Of a stretch of 64,000 bases of DNA, positions 20,548 to 29,279 are shown piece by piece (the first letter of the stretch is position 1; every line of letters starts with the position of its first letter). The notes under the pieces are model-generated. The model was not told where the DNA came from, did not search any database, and saw only the letters and a program-made list of their open reading frames with translations. This DNA is from Azospirillum thiophilum. GTDB taxonomy: Bacteria; Pseudomonadota; Alphaproteobacteria; Azospirillales; Azospirillaceae. The position numbers and the translations under genes are program-made. The stretch covers positions 2,243,001-2,307,000 of the forward strand of contig NZ_CP012401.1 of NCBI RefSeq assembly GCF_001305595.1, read 5' to 3'.

Positions 20548-22026
20548 ATGTTCGGGCGGGGGAAAAACAATCGGGTGCTGGCGCAGAAGATGGCGGCGCT
20601 CGACGCGCTGCGGGCGAAGGTGATGATTGCGGACGAGAATTTGACCATCGTCCATGTCAACCCCGCGGCGGCGGCGCTGCTGCGCGAGGCGGAAGCGGAC
20701 CTGCGCAAGGAGTTGCCGCGGCTCGACGTGAGCCGGCTGGTCGGCAGCAACATCGACATCTTCCACAAGAATCCGAGTCACCAGCGCGGAATGCTTGGCG
20801 CCCTCACCAAGCCGCACAGCGCCACCATCAAGGTCGGCGGCCACCAATTCGACCTGCTGGTCACGCCGCTGACCGACAATGGCCAACGCATCGGCTTCGT
20901 GGTCGAATGGGCCGACGCCAAGGAGCGGCTGGAGAATGTCGATTACGCCAGCCAGATGGTGGCGATCAGCCGGTCGCAGGCGGTGATCGAGTTCACCACC
21001 GACGGCGTCATCACCAAGGCCAACGAGAATTTCCTGAAGGTGATGGGCTACCGGCTGGACGAGGTGGTCGGCAAGCGCCACGGCATGTTCGTCGAACCGG
21101 CCTATCGCGACAGCCCGGACTATGCCCGTTTCTGGGACACCCTGCGCCGCGGCGAGTTCCAGGCGGCGCAATACAGGCGCATCACCAAATCCGGCAAGGA
21201 CGTGTGGATCGAAGGCGCCTACAACCCGATCTTCGACGAGAAGGGACGGGTGACGAAGATCGTGAAGTTCGCGGTCGACGTCACCGCGCAGGTCTCCCTG
21301 CTGAACAACCTGAAGGGCATGATCGACCGGAATTTCGGCGAGATCGACCAGGCGCTCCTCCTGTCGAACGAGGAGGCCGGCTCGGCCAGCGCCGCCGCCG
21401 AGTCGACGTCGGCAAGCGTGCAGATGGTGGCGGCCAGCGCCGAGGAACTGGTGTCCTCCATCGGCGAGATCTCGCAGAGCATGAGCCGCGCCCGCGCGGC
21501 GACCGACGGCGCCTTCGACCGTACCGTTGCGGTCGGCGCGAGCACCGAGCGTCTGGCGGCGGCGGCCCAGGCGATGAACGGCATCGTCGGGCTGATCAAC
21601 AGCATCGCCGGCCAGATCAACCTGCTGGCGCTGAACGCCACCATCGAGGCGGCGCGTGCCGGCGAGGCCGGCAAGGGCTTTGCCGTAGTGGCGAGCGAGG
21701 TGAAGAACCTCGCCAATCAGGCGGGCAGGGCGACCGAGCAGATCTCCGCCGAGATCGAGGGCATCCAATCGACCTCCAGCGAGGTCGCCAACGCGCTGAC
21801 CGCGATCCGCGAGGAGGTCACCGCCGTGCGGGAGCATGTGACCGGCACGGCGTCCGCGGTGGAGGAGCAGAGCGCCGTCACCCAGACGATGTCCTCCAGC
21901 ATGCAGACCGCATCCGCCGCGGTGGCGACGGTGACCGCCAACATCACCGCCATCTCCGCCACGGTGGAACAGGTCAGCAGTGCCGTCGCGCGAACCAAGG
22001 AGGCGGCGCTGGTCCTGGTCCGTTGA
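20548..22026 (+). CDS. Soluble PAS-PAS methyl-accepting chemotaxis protein
   Basis: This is a cytoplasmic chemoreceptor: no membrane segments are seen in 492 residues. Two PAS domains occupy about residues 20-130 ([20 protein letters not shown]) and 145-265 ([28 protein letters not shown]). The signalling domain carries the hairpin tip [20 protein letters not shown] followed by [18 protein letters not shown] cofactors such as haem or FAD are possible but not shown. The ATG at 20548 has GGAG six bases upstream; an ATG at 20536 is the alternative. It is a lone receptor with no che genes nearby, so it probably works with a chemotaxis cluster elsewhere. Confidence 0.92.
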   Translation: MFGRGKNNRVLAQKMAALDALRAKVMIADENLTIVHVNPAAAALLREAEADLRKELPRLDVSRLVGSNIDIFHKNPSHQRGMLGALTKPHSATIKVGGHQFDLLVTPLTDNGQRIGFVVEWADAKERLENVDYASQMVAISRSQAVIEFTTDGVITKANENFLKVMGYRLDEVVGKRHGMFVEPAYRDSPDYARFWDTLRRGEFQAAQYRRITKSGKDVWIEGAYNPIFDEKGRVTKIVKFAVDVTAQVSLLNNLKGMIDRNFGEIDQALLLSNEEAGSASAAAESTSASVQMVAASAEELVSSIGEISQSMSRARAATDGAFDRTVAVGASTERLAAAAQAMNGIVGLINSIAGQINLLALNATIEAARAGEAGKGFAVVASEVKNLANQAGRATEQISAEIEGIQSTSSEVANALTAIREEVTAVREHVTGTASAVEEQSAVTQTMSSSMQTASAAVATVTANITAISATVEQVSSAVARTKEAALVLVR

Positions 22027-22049
22027 GAAGGGGGCCGTTGAGAAGGGGG
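22020..22049 (+). repeat. 15-bp tandem duplication at the chemoreceptor stop
   Basis: CCGTTGAGAAGGGGG occurs twice in a row. The first copy contains the stop codon of the chemoreceptor gene. It looks like a local slippage event in the 36-bp gap between convergent genes. Confidence 0.8.
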
Positions 22050-22062
22050 CCGCCAGGATGGG

Positions 22063-22860
22063 TCAGCGCCGGTGGAATTCCGGCGGGCGCTTCTCGAAGA
22101 AGGCGGTGATGCCCTCCTTGGCCTCGCCATGGTGCAGCGCCTCGACGAACAGGTCGCTTTCGCGGGCGAGCTGGGTGGCGAAGCTGCCATAGGCCAGTTC
22201 CATCAGCTTCTTGGCCCGGCCCATGGCGCCGGCGGGTCCGTCCGCGATGATCGCCGCCCAGTCGATCGCCGCGGTCAGCGCCCGGCCGGGGGCGGTCACG
22301 CGGTTGACGACGCCGGCGGCATGCAGGCGCGCCGCATCGACCGGTCCGCCGGTCAGCATCAGCTCGGCATAGAGCTGCGGCGGCAAGGCCCGGGCCAGCG
22401 AGGCCGAGGCGCCGCCGTCGGAGGTCAGGCCGACCTTGACATAGGCGGTCAGGAAGCGGGCGTCCTCGGCCGCGACGATCAGGTCGCAGGCCAGCGCCAG
22501 CGAGAAGCCGGCGCCCGCCGCCGGCCCTTCCACCGCGGCGAGGATCGGCTTGGGGCATTCGCGCATCGAGCGGACCCAGCCGTGGAAGCGCTCGATCCCG
22601 TCCCGGTTCTCCGAGCGCGAGCGGCTGCCGTGGTGATAGAGGTTGTTCAGGTGCCCGCCGGAGCTGAAGGCCCCGTCTGCACCGGTCAGCACGATGGCGC
22701 CGATGCCGGGATCGTGCGTCGCCTCGTCGAGCGCGTCGCGGCCGGCCGCCATCATCCGCAGGCCGAGCGCGTTCCGGGTGCCGGCGTCGCTCATGGTCAG
22801 CACCATGACGCGGCCCTGGCGTTCAACCGTCATGCTGCCGGTATCCTGACGTTCGTTCAT
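22063..22860 (-). CDS. Enoyl-CoA hydratase/isomerase family (oxepin-CoA hydrolase alternative type)
   Basis: A 265-residue crotonase-fold protein. The oxyanion-hole strand is GADGAFSSGGHLNNL, and the second CoA-binding block is GPAAGAGFSLALACDLIVAA. In the catalytic region, GLTSDGGASASLARALP has Asp where classical hydratases have the second catalytic Glu. This pattern is seen in PaaG-like isomerases and in the alternative oxepin-CoA hydrolases. The C-terminus ends ITAFFEKRPPEFHRR. No other phenylacetate or beta-oxidation genes are near, so the substrate is uncertain. Confidence 0.88.
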   Translation of the reverse strand: MNERQDTGSMTVERQGRVMVLTMSDAGTRNALGLRMMAAGRDALDEATHDPGIGAIVLTGADGAFSSGGHLNNLYHHGSRSRSENRDGIERFHGWVRSMRECPKPILAAVEGPAAGAGFSLALACDLIVAAEDARFLTAYVKVGLTSDGGASASLARALPPQLYAELMLTGGPVDAARLHAAGVVNRVTAPGRALTAAIDWAAIIADGPAGAMGRAKKLMELAYGSFATQLARESDLFVEALHHGEAKEGITAFFEKRPPEFHRR

Positions 22861-23139
22861 GGTCGTTTCATCCCCGGTTGTCGTTGTCCGGCGGAGTGCC
22901 CGGCGGAGGGAACCTCGCCGACTGGTGGAGGCATTGTGTCAGTGGCGCGGTGCGGCTCCAATCCGTCCGACCGGTATAGGAAGCGGGCGGCATGCGCGGG
23001 AAGCGCCTGTTTTTCCGCAATACCCCGTCCTACCTTGGGGTGAGGCTTATCGACGCGGAGATGGCGGGGGATGGCTCTGGCACTGGGCGGGCAAGGACAA
23101 GGACAGGGACAGGGGAAGGGACGGGGAAGTGGGTACGTG

Positions 23140-23778
23140 ATGGCGGCGCCGGTGCCGCCCTATGCCAACCGTGCCGTCATCCTGCTCTGCGTCCTGGCCT
23201 TCGTGGCACGGCTGCCGCCGGAATCCTTCGCCTTCGTCCCCGCCTATTTCTTCGGAACCGTCGAGCTGGCCGGCCCGTTGCCGACCGCGGCGCTGTGGCG
23301 GGGGCTGTTCGGCCATGTGCTGATCCATGGCGACCTGACGCATCTGGCCTCCAACATGGCGGTGTTGTGGCTGCTGGGCGACGCGGTCGAGCGGGAGGCC
23401 GGGCATGTCCGACATCTGCTGCTGTTCACCGGCGGCACCGTGGCGGCGGCCTTGACCGAGGGGGTGCTGGCGGCCGACCGCATGGCGCCGCTGATCGGGG
23501 CGAGCGGGGCGATCTGCGCGCTGATGGGCGCCTTCCTGTGGCTGCGTCCGCGCCGCGGTCCGCTGGCCCGGCGCTGGCTGCGGCGGCTGGTCCAGGGAGT
23601 GATCGCGGTCTTCGCGCTGCTGAACGCGGCGATGATGCTGATGCCGCCGCCCGCCGATTCGCCGCTGTCGGAGGTCGGCTGGGGCGCCCATGCCGGCGGG
23701 CTGGCCGCCGGGCTGCTGCTGGGGGCGCTGCTGTGCCGGCCGGGACGGTCGGGCCGGCCGGCACCGGGCGGCACCTGA
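23140..23778 (+). CDS. Rhomboid family intramembrane serine protease
   Basis: A 212-residue membrane protein with about six hydrophobic segments. The conserved RGLFGHVLIHGDLTHLASNM carries the L1/TM2 histidines. The nucleophile motif GASGAICALMGAFLW (GxSG) and the catalytic-His helix WGAHAGGLAAGLLLG are intact, so it should be an active protease. The ATG at 23140 has GGGGAAG upstream. A longer start at 23071 would add a Gly/Gln repeat tail encoded by purine-rich GGACAG-like repeats, which I think is not coding. It precedes mtnP by 63 bp on the same strand. Confidence 0.9.
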   Translation: MAAPVPPYANRAVILLCVLAFVARLPPESFAFVPAYFFGTVELAGPLPTAALWRGLFGHVLIHGDLTHLASNMAVLWLLGDAVEREAGHVRHLLLFTGGTVAAALTEGVLAADRMAPLIGASGAICALMGAFLWLRPRRGPLARRWLRRLVQGVIAVFALLNAAMMLMPPPADSPLSEVGWGAHAGGLAAGLLLGALLCRPGRSGRPAPGGT

Positions 23779-23841
23779 ACGGTTGCAATTGCTGGACATG
23801 ACCGGAATACTCCCGCGGATTTCAGCGGGAGGCGGTGAGGA

Positions 23842-24717
<876 letters not shown>

Positions 24718-24790
24718 GCCGGAGCGCCGCGGTGCCCGGAGATCTTGCGGGACATTGCCGACAACGCGGAAAAGCACTATTTTCGGGGAA

Positions 24791-24821
24791 GGCGTGACGG
24801 GGTCGTTACCCCCGGCACGCC
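24791..24821 (+). terminator. Hairpin after mtnP
   Basis: GGCGTG and CACGCC pair around an inner GGGG/CCCC stem with a TCGTTA loop, 73 bp after the mtnP stop. There is no T run, so it is a weak or factor-assisted terminator at best. It lies between mtnP and the opposing small peptide gene. Confidence 0.4.
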
Positions 24822-24828
24822 CGCCCGA

Positions 24829-24903
24829 TCAGCGGTTCAGATACTCGAGCACCAGCTTGAGCAGCTGCAACAGCAGGATCAGGAGAGTGAGGATCTGATT
24901 CAT
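24829..24903 (-). CDS. 24-residue leucine-rich hydrophobic peptide
   Basis: The short reading frame encodes MNQILTLLILLLQLLKLVLE plus YLNR. It would form a single membrane helix with a positively charged tail. On the minus strand the ATG is preceded by GGAGGG at seven bases, one of the best ribosome binding sites in the window, in a 786-bp stretch without other genes. Size and composition recall type I toxin peptides and other small membrane proteins, but no family is recognised and no antisense RNA was identified. It could also be a chance frame. Confidence 0.5.
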   Translation of the reverse strand: MNQILTLLILLLQLLKLVLEYLNR

Positions 24904-25503
24904 CCTCGTTCCCTCCGTCAGAGCGGCGCGGGCGGTGGCCGGTCCACCGCCCCGACCGCCCGGCAACCATGCCAAGCACCCCTGCCGTTTGCACGACGTA
25001 AGTTGCATGTAATTTTGCATGCTCGCTTTTGTGCGCGCGGAAAACACTTGCCAATGGCAAAGGTCTTGGCGAGGGCGCCTGACGGGCCGGCGGCCTGCAC
25101 CCCCTGAACGAAAGTAGGGGTGTGACCCTCACCGGACGTCGCATATATCATCGGTACACGTAACCATTCGGGCAACGGCAAGACGGTTTTGCGGTTGATC
25201 GATGCGGCAGATGGCGGTTGTCCGGAACAATCGCCAATGCTCGCGCCGGCCTGCGATGCAATGCTTCTGTAATTCCGGGAAGCGGCGGCGGCGATCCGTT
25301 GCCGGTGCTGTAATGCGTCCAGATGGTCTTTTCCACGGAATGGAAAAGCTGCGGACCGGCTGTGGAATGGAAGCCATGCAATTTGAAGAATTGCCGGATG
25401 CCCGCTTCGATTTCTAGGATTGTTCGGCCACTATAGTGTCCGCTGTTCGGCAAATGGCGCCATCCGCAACAGGCGTCATGGCCATAACGATGAGGAAACG
25501 TTC
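24904..25503. other. 600-bp intergenic region upstream of the first takP-like gene
   Basis: No convincing gene is seen here. The stretch is less GC-rich than its surroundings, especially 25000-25040 and 25130-25440. It holds the probable promoter region of the small peptide (minus strand) and of the TRAP binding protein (plus strand), including the inverted repeats at 25328 and 25378 and the palindrome CACTATAGTG at 25429-25438. The length leaves room for a small RNA, but no clear structure was found. Confidence 0.5.
25328..25394 (+). promoter_or_regulatory. Two inverted repeats upstream of the takP-like gene
   Basis: CTTTTCCA-N5-TGGAAAAG (25328-25348) and GCAATT-N5-AATTGC (25378-25394) are both perfect and share the same 5-bp spacer. 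They lie 110-176 bp before the start of the binding-protein gene. They look like operator sites for one or two dimeric regulators; no regulator gene is adjacent. Confidence 0.4.
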
Positions 25504-26592
25504 ATGAAGCGTCGTTCCTTCCTGACCTCGGCCGGCGTCGGCGTCGCCGCCAGCACGCTGGCGGCTCCCGCCATCGCGCAGTCGCAGCCGGAGATCCATT
25601 GGCGCCTCGCGTCCAGCTTCCCCAAGAGCCTGGACACCATCTATGGCGCCGCCGACACCATCGCCGCCCGCGTCGCCGCGGCGACCGACGGCAAGTTCAC
25701 CATCCGTCCCTTTGCCGCCGGCGAGATCGTCCCCGGCCTGCAGGTGCTGGACGCGGTGCAGAACGGCACGGTCGAGTGCGGCCACACCGCCAGCTATTAC
25801 TATGTCGGCAAGGATCCGACCTTCACCTTCGACGCGACGGTGCCGTTCGGCCTGAACGCCCGCCAGCAGAACGCCTGGATCTACAATGGCGGCGGCATGG
25901 CCCTGCTGCGCGAGTTCTTCGACGGCTACGGCGTCATGAACTTCCCGGCCGGCAACACCGGCGTGCAGATGGGCGGCTGGTTCCGCAAGGAGATCAAGAC
26001 CGTCGAGGATCTGAAGGGCCTGAAGTTCCGCATCGGCGGCTTCGCCGGGCAGGTGCTGGCCAAGCTGGGCACCGTGCCGCAGCAGATCGCCGGCGGCGAC
26101 ATCTATCCGTCGCTGGAAAAGGGCACCATCGACGCCGCCGAATGGATCGGCCCGTACGACGACGAGAAGCTGGGCTTCAACAAGGTCGCCAAATACTACT
26201 ACTATCCGGGCTGGTGGGAAGGCGGGCTGAACGTCTCGCTGCTGGTCAACAAGCAGCAGTGGGAACAGCTGCCCAAGCAGTACAAGGCCGTCCTGGAGGC
26301 CGCCTGCTTCGAGGCGAACCTGACCATGAACGCCAAGTACGATGCCGAGAATCCGGCGGCGCTCCGCCGTCTGGTCGCCGGTGGCGCCCAGCTGCGCCCG
26401 TTCCCGCGAGACGTGATGGAGGCTTGCTACAAGGCCGCCACCGAGCTGTATGAGGAAACCGCGAAGACGAACCCGAAGTTCGCCAAGATCTACGAGCCGT
26501 GGAAGAAGTTCCGCGACGAGGAATATCTGTGGTTCCGGGTTGCCGAGAACTCCTTCGACAACTTCGCCTTCACCGCCGGCCTGAAGCGCTGA
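25504..26592 (+). CDS. TakP-like TRAP transporter substrate-binding protein, copy A
   Basis: A periplasmic solute receptor of the DctP family, 362 residues. The twin-arginine-type leader [20 protein letters not shown] ends at AIAQ. The mature part strongly resembles the alpha-keto-acid receptor TakP of Rhodobacter: [49 protein letters not shown] and [11 protein letters not shown], which line the ligand and cation site. A closely related paralogue is at 55508. Neither has membrane subunit genes (DctQ/DctM) beside it. The start has GAGGAAACGTTC upstream. A terminator follows at 26622. Confidence 0.93.
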   Translation: MKRRSFLTSAGVGVAASTLAAPAIAQSQPEIHWRLASSFPKSLDTIYGAADTIAARVAAATDGKFTIRPFAAGEIVPGLQVLDAVQNGTVECGHTASYYYVGKDPTFTFDATVPFGLNARQQNAWIYNGGGMALLREFFDGYGVMNFPAGNTGVQMGGWFRKEIKTVEDLKGLKFRIGGFAGQVLAKLGTVPQQIAGGDIYPSLEKGTIDAAEWIGPYDDEKLGFNKVAKYYYYPGWWEGGLNVSLLVNKQQWEQLPKQYKAVLEAACFEANLTMNAKYDAENPAALRRLVAGGAQLRPFPRDVMEACYKAATELYEETAKTNPKFAKIYEPWKKFRDEEYLWFRVAENSFDNFAFTAGLKR

Positions 26593-26621
26593 CGGCAGGC
26601 GCCGGCGAAAAAGCCCCGCCC

Positions 26622-26657
26622 AAGACCCCCGCGACCCGACCGGTCGCGGGGGTCTTT
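26622..26657 (+). terminator. Terminator after takP-like copy A
   Basis: AAGACCCCCGCGACC pairs perfectly with GGTCGCGGGGGTCTT around CGACC, followed by a short T run. It lies between two convergent genes and could serve both. Confidence 0.88.
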
Positions 26658-26675
26658 CCTTTCAGGCCATCTTCT

Positions 26676-27119
26676 TCAGGCGGGGCGGCCGGGCGCCAGC
26701 AGGTTGGCGATCATGGTCTGCACCACCTCGCCGTCCTGGTTCAGGGTGGTGGTCTTCACCCGCAGGATGCCCTGGTCGGGCCGCTTGGCCGAGCGCCGGG
26801 CTTCCAGCACCTCCATCTCGATGCGCAGCACGTCGCCGGGCCGGGTCGGCCGCGGCCAGCCGATCTGATCGACCCCCATGCCGATATAGCCGCCGGCCAG
26901 CCGGGCGTCGCTGCCGACGATCATCCGCATGGTCAGCCCGGCGGTGTGCCAGCCGCTGGCCGCCAGCCCGCGGAACAGCGTGTCCTTCGCCGCGTCGGCA
27001 TCCAGGTGGAAGGGCTGCGGATCGAACTGGCGGGCGTAGGCGACGATCTCCGCCGCATCGACGGTCAACGGTCCGCCGGTGAAGCGGTCGCCTACCGTGA
27101 CATCCTCGAAATAGCGCAT
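26676..27119 (-). CDS. MaoC-like dehydratase
   Basis: A 147-residue hot-dog-fold protein of the (R)-enoyl-CoA hydratase type. MRYFEDVTVGDRFTGGPLTV opens the fold. The hydratase block FDPQPFHLDADAAKDTLFRG carries the Asp and His pair, followed by ASGWHTAGLTMRM. The substrate is not evident. The start at 27119 has GGAG nine bases upstream and matches the family's N-terminus; an ATG at 27140 would add seven residues. It is divergent from the tetR gene across a large operator, so it is the most likely target of that regulator. Confidence 0.88.
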   Translation of the reverse strand: MRYFEDVTVGDRFTGGPLTVDAAEIVAYARQFDPQPFHLDADAAKDTLFRGLAASGWHTAGLTMRMIVGSDARLAGGYIGMGVDQIGWPRPTRPGDVLRIEMEVLEARRSAKRPDQGILRVKTTTLNQDGEVVQTMIANLLAPGRPA

Positions 27120-27166
27120 CCCCCGGGCTCCGTTCGTCATTGTGGTCAGGCCTGTGCCGACGGTCT

Positions 27167-27216
27167 ATGATACAGACCTGTCTCATCACAGTCAGAGTGA
27201 GACAGGTCTGTATCAT
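27167..27216. promoter_or_regulatory. Perfect 19-bp inverted repeat operator between maoC and tetR
   Basis: ATGATACAGACCTGTCTCA (27167-27185) and its exact reverse complement (27198-27216) are separated by 12 bp. Each arm also holds an AGAC-N2-GTCT palindrome, so each arm looks like a complete binding site for a TetR dimer, giving two sites in mirror orientation. They sit 48 bp before maoC and 49 bp before tetR, almost exactly symmetrical. Autoregulation of tetR and repression of maoC is the natural reading. Confidence 0.8.
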
Positions 27217-27265
27217 TGTCAACCGCCGGCTTGGCCGGGCCGGCTGCCACAGGGCGGGGATTGGA

Positions 27266-27886
27266 ATGGAAGAGACCGTGACCGTGAAGAAGCCGGCGCG
27301 CGAGCGGATTCTCGACGCCGCGGCGGAGCTGTTCTACCGCGACGGCATCCGCGCGGTCGGAGTCGATACGGTCATTGCCCGGTCCGGCGTAGCGAAGATG
27401 AGTCTGTACCGGAACTTCGCATCGAAGGATGAGCTGGTCTGCGCCTATCTGGAGCGCAACATCGCCCAGCATGCCGCGTGGTGGGACAGGGTGACCGCCC
27501 GCCATCCGGATGACCCGCGCGCCCAGATGCAGGCGCTGTTCACGGCGCTCGGCCACTGGATCGACCATCCGAAATTCCAGGGCTGCCCCTTCACCAGCGC
27601 CGCCGCCGAACTGCGCGATCCCGCCAATCCGGCGCATGCGCTGGCGGTGGCGCACAAGCGCATGGTCCGCGACCGCCTGCGCGCGCTGGCCGCCGCCGCG
27701 GGCGCGGACTGTCCGGAGCGTTTGACGGCGCAGCTGCAACTTTTGATGGAAGGCGCCTATGCCGCCGGCCGGGCGTTGGATCTGGGGGCGGGCAACGGGG
27801 CGGTGGCGAGCGCGGCGGCGGCCCTCATAGACAGGGCCTGTGGCGCGGGACCTGCCGGCCGGAAAATCCTGAACGCAGGCCAATAA
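27266..27886 (+). CDS. TetR family transcriptional regulator
   Basis: A 206-residue regulator. The N-terminal helix-turn-helix is typical: RERILDAAAELFYRDGIRAV, then VDTVIARSGVAKMSLYRNFA with the recognition helix, and SKDELVCAYLERN. The C-terminal ligand domain has QMQALFTALGHWIDHPKFQG, with a cysteine (GCPF) as in the YcdC/NemR-like group, and ends RKILNAGQ. The ATG at 27266 follows GGGCGGGGATTGGA. It is divergent from maoC and flanked by the mirror operator. The ligand is unknown, perhaps an acyl-CoA or aldehyde given the neighbour. Confidence 0.92.
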   Translation: MEETVTVKKPARERILDAAAELFYRDGIRAVGVDTVIARSGVAKMSLYRNFASKDELVCAYLERNIAQHAAWWDRVTARHPDDPRAQMQALFTALGHWIDHPKFQGCPFTSAAAELRDPANPAHALAVAHKRMVRDRLRALAAAAGADCPERLTAQLQLLMEGAYAAGRALDLGAGNGAVASAAAALIDRACGAGPAGRKILNAGQ

Positions 27887-27892
27887 ACGCAG

Positions 27893-27920
27893 GAACGCCG
27901 CAGGCGGATCTGCGGCGTTC
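27893..27920. terminator. Hairpin between tetR and sciP
   Basis: GAACGCCGCAG pairs perfectly with CTGCGGCGTTC around GCGGAT. It lies 7 bp after the tetR stop and 26 bp from the sciP stop, so it can serve both convergent genes. It has no T run. Confidence 0.65.
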
Positions 27921-27945
27921 GGTCGGCGCTGCTCCGCCTGTTGCG

Positions 27946-28278
27946 CTATTCCGCCACGGTGAGGCGGTCGCGGACGGGCTGCTGGCCGGGACGGTAGTCC
28001 TGCAGGCGGGTGGCGCGCAGGCCGCGCATGCCGTGGCTGTCGATCAGCCGCTGCCAGGACAGGAATTCCTCGACCGACAGGGTATAGCGGCGACAGGCCT
28101 CCTCCAGGCTGATCAGGCCCGAACGGACGCCGGCGACCACTTCCGCCTTGCGGCGCATCACCCAACGCTTGGTGTCGGGCGGGGGAAGGTCGTTTTCGGT
28201 CATGGGACGCCCTTCGGGGCCAATGACCGATGCACCGGCTGCGCTGTCGTCGCCGATGTCGAGTTCTACGAGTGCCAT
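27946..28278 (-). CDS. sciP: SciP, inhibitor of CtrA-activated transcription (DUF1153)
   Basis: SciP is a small helix-turn-helix protein that binds CtrA or its target promoters and blocks CtrA-activated genes. The 110-residue protein has the near-invariant core: PPPDTKRWVMRRKAEVVAGV, RSGLISLEEACRRYTLSVEE, FLSWQRLIDSHGMRGLRATR. The ATG at 28278 is used; the frame continues to a weaker TTG at 28293. It sits at the end of the flagellar block, on the same strand as flgD, with a CtrA-like box upstream. Together with cckA at 1.2 kb it ties the window to cell-cycle control of motility. Confidence 0.93.
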   Translation of the reverse strand: MALVELDIGDDSAAGASVIGPEGRPMTENDLPPPDTKRWVMRRKAEVVAGVRSGLISLEEACRRYTLSVEEFLSWQRLIDSHGMRGLRATRLQDYRPGQQPVRDRLTVAE

Positions 28279-28340
28279 GCGCGGACGCTCCAACCCAAAC
28301 TGTGGATTCCACGATTTCGGGGTACTCTAGGCGCCGGCAC

Positions 28341-28355
28341 TTAACAAATGGCTAA
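28341..28355 (-). promoter_or_regulatory. CtrA-like box upstream of sciP
   Basis: TTAA-N7-CTAA (TTAG-N7-TTAA on the coding strand) lies 62 bp before the sciP start in an AT-rich patch that stands out from its surroundings. The CtrA consensus is TTAA-N7-TTAA, so there is one mismatch. In Caulobacter, sciP is itself activated by CtrA. Confidence 0.45.
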
Positions 28356-28466
28356 ACGATAGAGTTAATGATTTATTGTGGATAAGGCCTCCTCCGGAAG
28401 GTTATGACAGGGCGGGGCAGGGGGCAGCGCGGGACGGGGCCGACCCTGCCGTCCCCCGCATCCCGG

Positions 28467-29207
28467 TCAGTAGACCGTCGTCAGCTTCGACAGCGGGACT
28501 TCGCTGGCGCCGATGTTCAGCACGGTTTCGCCGTCCTTGTTGCTGCCGATGCCGGCGACGGTGCCGAAGGTGTAGGTGGTCGCCTTGATGGTGTCGTCCT
28601 TGTTCTCCGCAACCGGGGCGACGTTCATGCGGTAGCTGCCCGGCTGCACCGCGCGGCCGTCGTTGTCCTTGAAGTCCCAATTGACCGAATGCTTGGTGCC
28701 GGCCGTGGACTCGCCCTTCATGGAGCGGATGATGTTGCCCTTGGCGTCGAGGATGTCGACGCGGACCGACTTGGCCGAGGTCTCCAGCTCGTAGCCCAGC
28801 GGGGCCTGGGTCATGCCGTTGGTGTACTGGAAGGTGTCGCCCTGGAAGGCGACCAGGCGGCCGAGATAGGCGAGGTTGGTGGAGGCGGTGCCGGCGCCCT
28901 GCAACTGCACCAGCTTGTCCAGGCGGCTGTTGGTGCCGATGTTCTGCTCGACGTTCGCGAAGTCGACCAGCTGCTTGGTCAGGTCGTTGGTGTCGAGCGG
29001 CTTCAGCGGATCCTGGTTCTTCATCTGCGTGGTCAGCAGGGTGAGGAAGGTCTGGAAATTGTCGCCCAGCCCTTTGGTCGCCGAGGCGGTCTTGTCGGCA
29101 TCGGTCTGGGGCGCCTTGGTGTTGGACGTCGTCGACCCGGTCGACTTCCCACCCGAATAGGTGCCGTACTGGTTCAGGGTCGGGGTGGTGGGATCGGTCG
29201 TGGTCAT
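28467..29207 (-). CDS. flgD: FlgD, flagellar hook assembly (cap) protein
   Basis: FlgD caps the growing hook and directs FlgE polymerisation. The 246-residue protein has a Ser/Thr-rich exported N-terminus, then the family block NFQTFLTLLTTQMKNQDPLK plus PLDTNDLTKQLVDFANVEQN. The C-terminal beta domain contains VRVDILDAKGNIIRSMKGES and HSVNWDFKDNDGRAVQPGSY. It follows fliK by 72 bp and shares its sigma-54-like promoter. The hook gene flgE, usually next, is not in the window. Confidence 0.96.
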   Translation of the reverse strand: MTTTDPTTPTLNQYGTYSGGKSTGSTTSNTKAPQTDADKTASATKGLGDNFQTFLTLLTTQMKNQDPLKPLDTNDLTKQLVDFANVEQNIGTNSRLDKLVQLQGAGTASTNLAYLGRLVAFQGDTFQYTNGMTQAPLGYELETSAKSVRVDILDAKGNIIRSMKGESTAGTKHSVNWDFKDNDGRAVQPGSYRMNVAPVAENKDDTIKATTYTFGTVAGIGSNKDGETVLNIGASEVPLSKLTTVY

Positions 29208-29279
29208 GGCGGTCGTCCTCTATGGCCCTTCTGGCCTTGTGTCTCGGTTGCGCTCGCCGGCCGTGGCCGGGATGAGGCG

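Noticed and set aside
23071-23139. N-terminal extension of the rhomboid gene with a Gly/Gln repeat
   Set aside because: It comes from a purine-rich GGACAG-like repeat, and a better ribosome site precedes the ATG at 23140.
25429-25438. CACTATAGTG palindrome as a possible phage attachment or promoter element
   Set aside because: It is short, and a similar CTATAGTGT occurs near 18715 as part of another probable promoter; no integrase or other support was seen.
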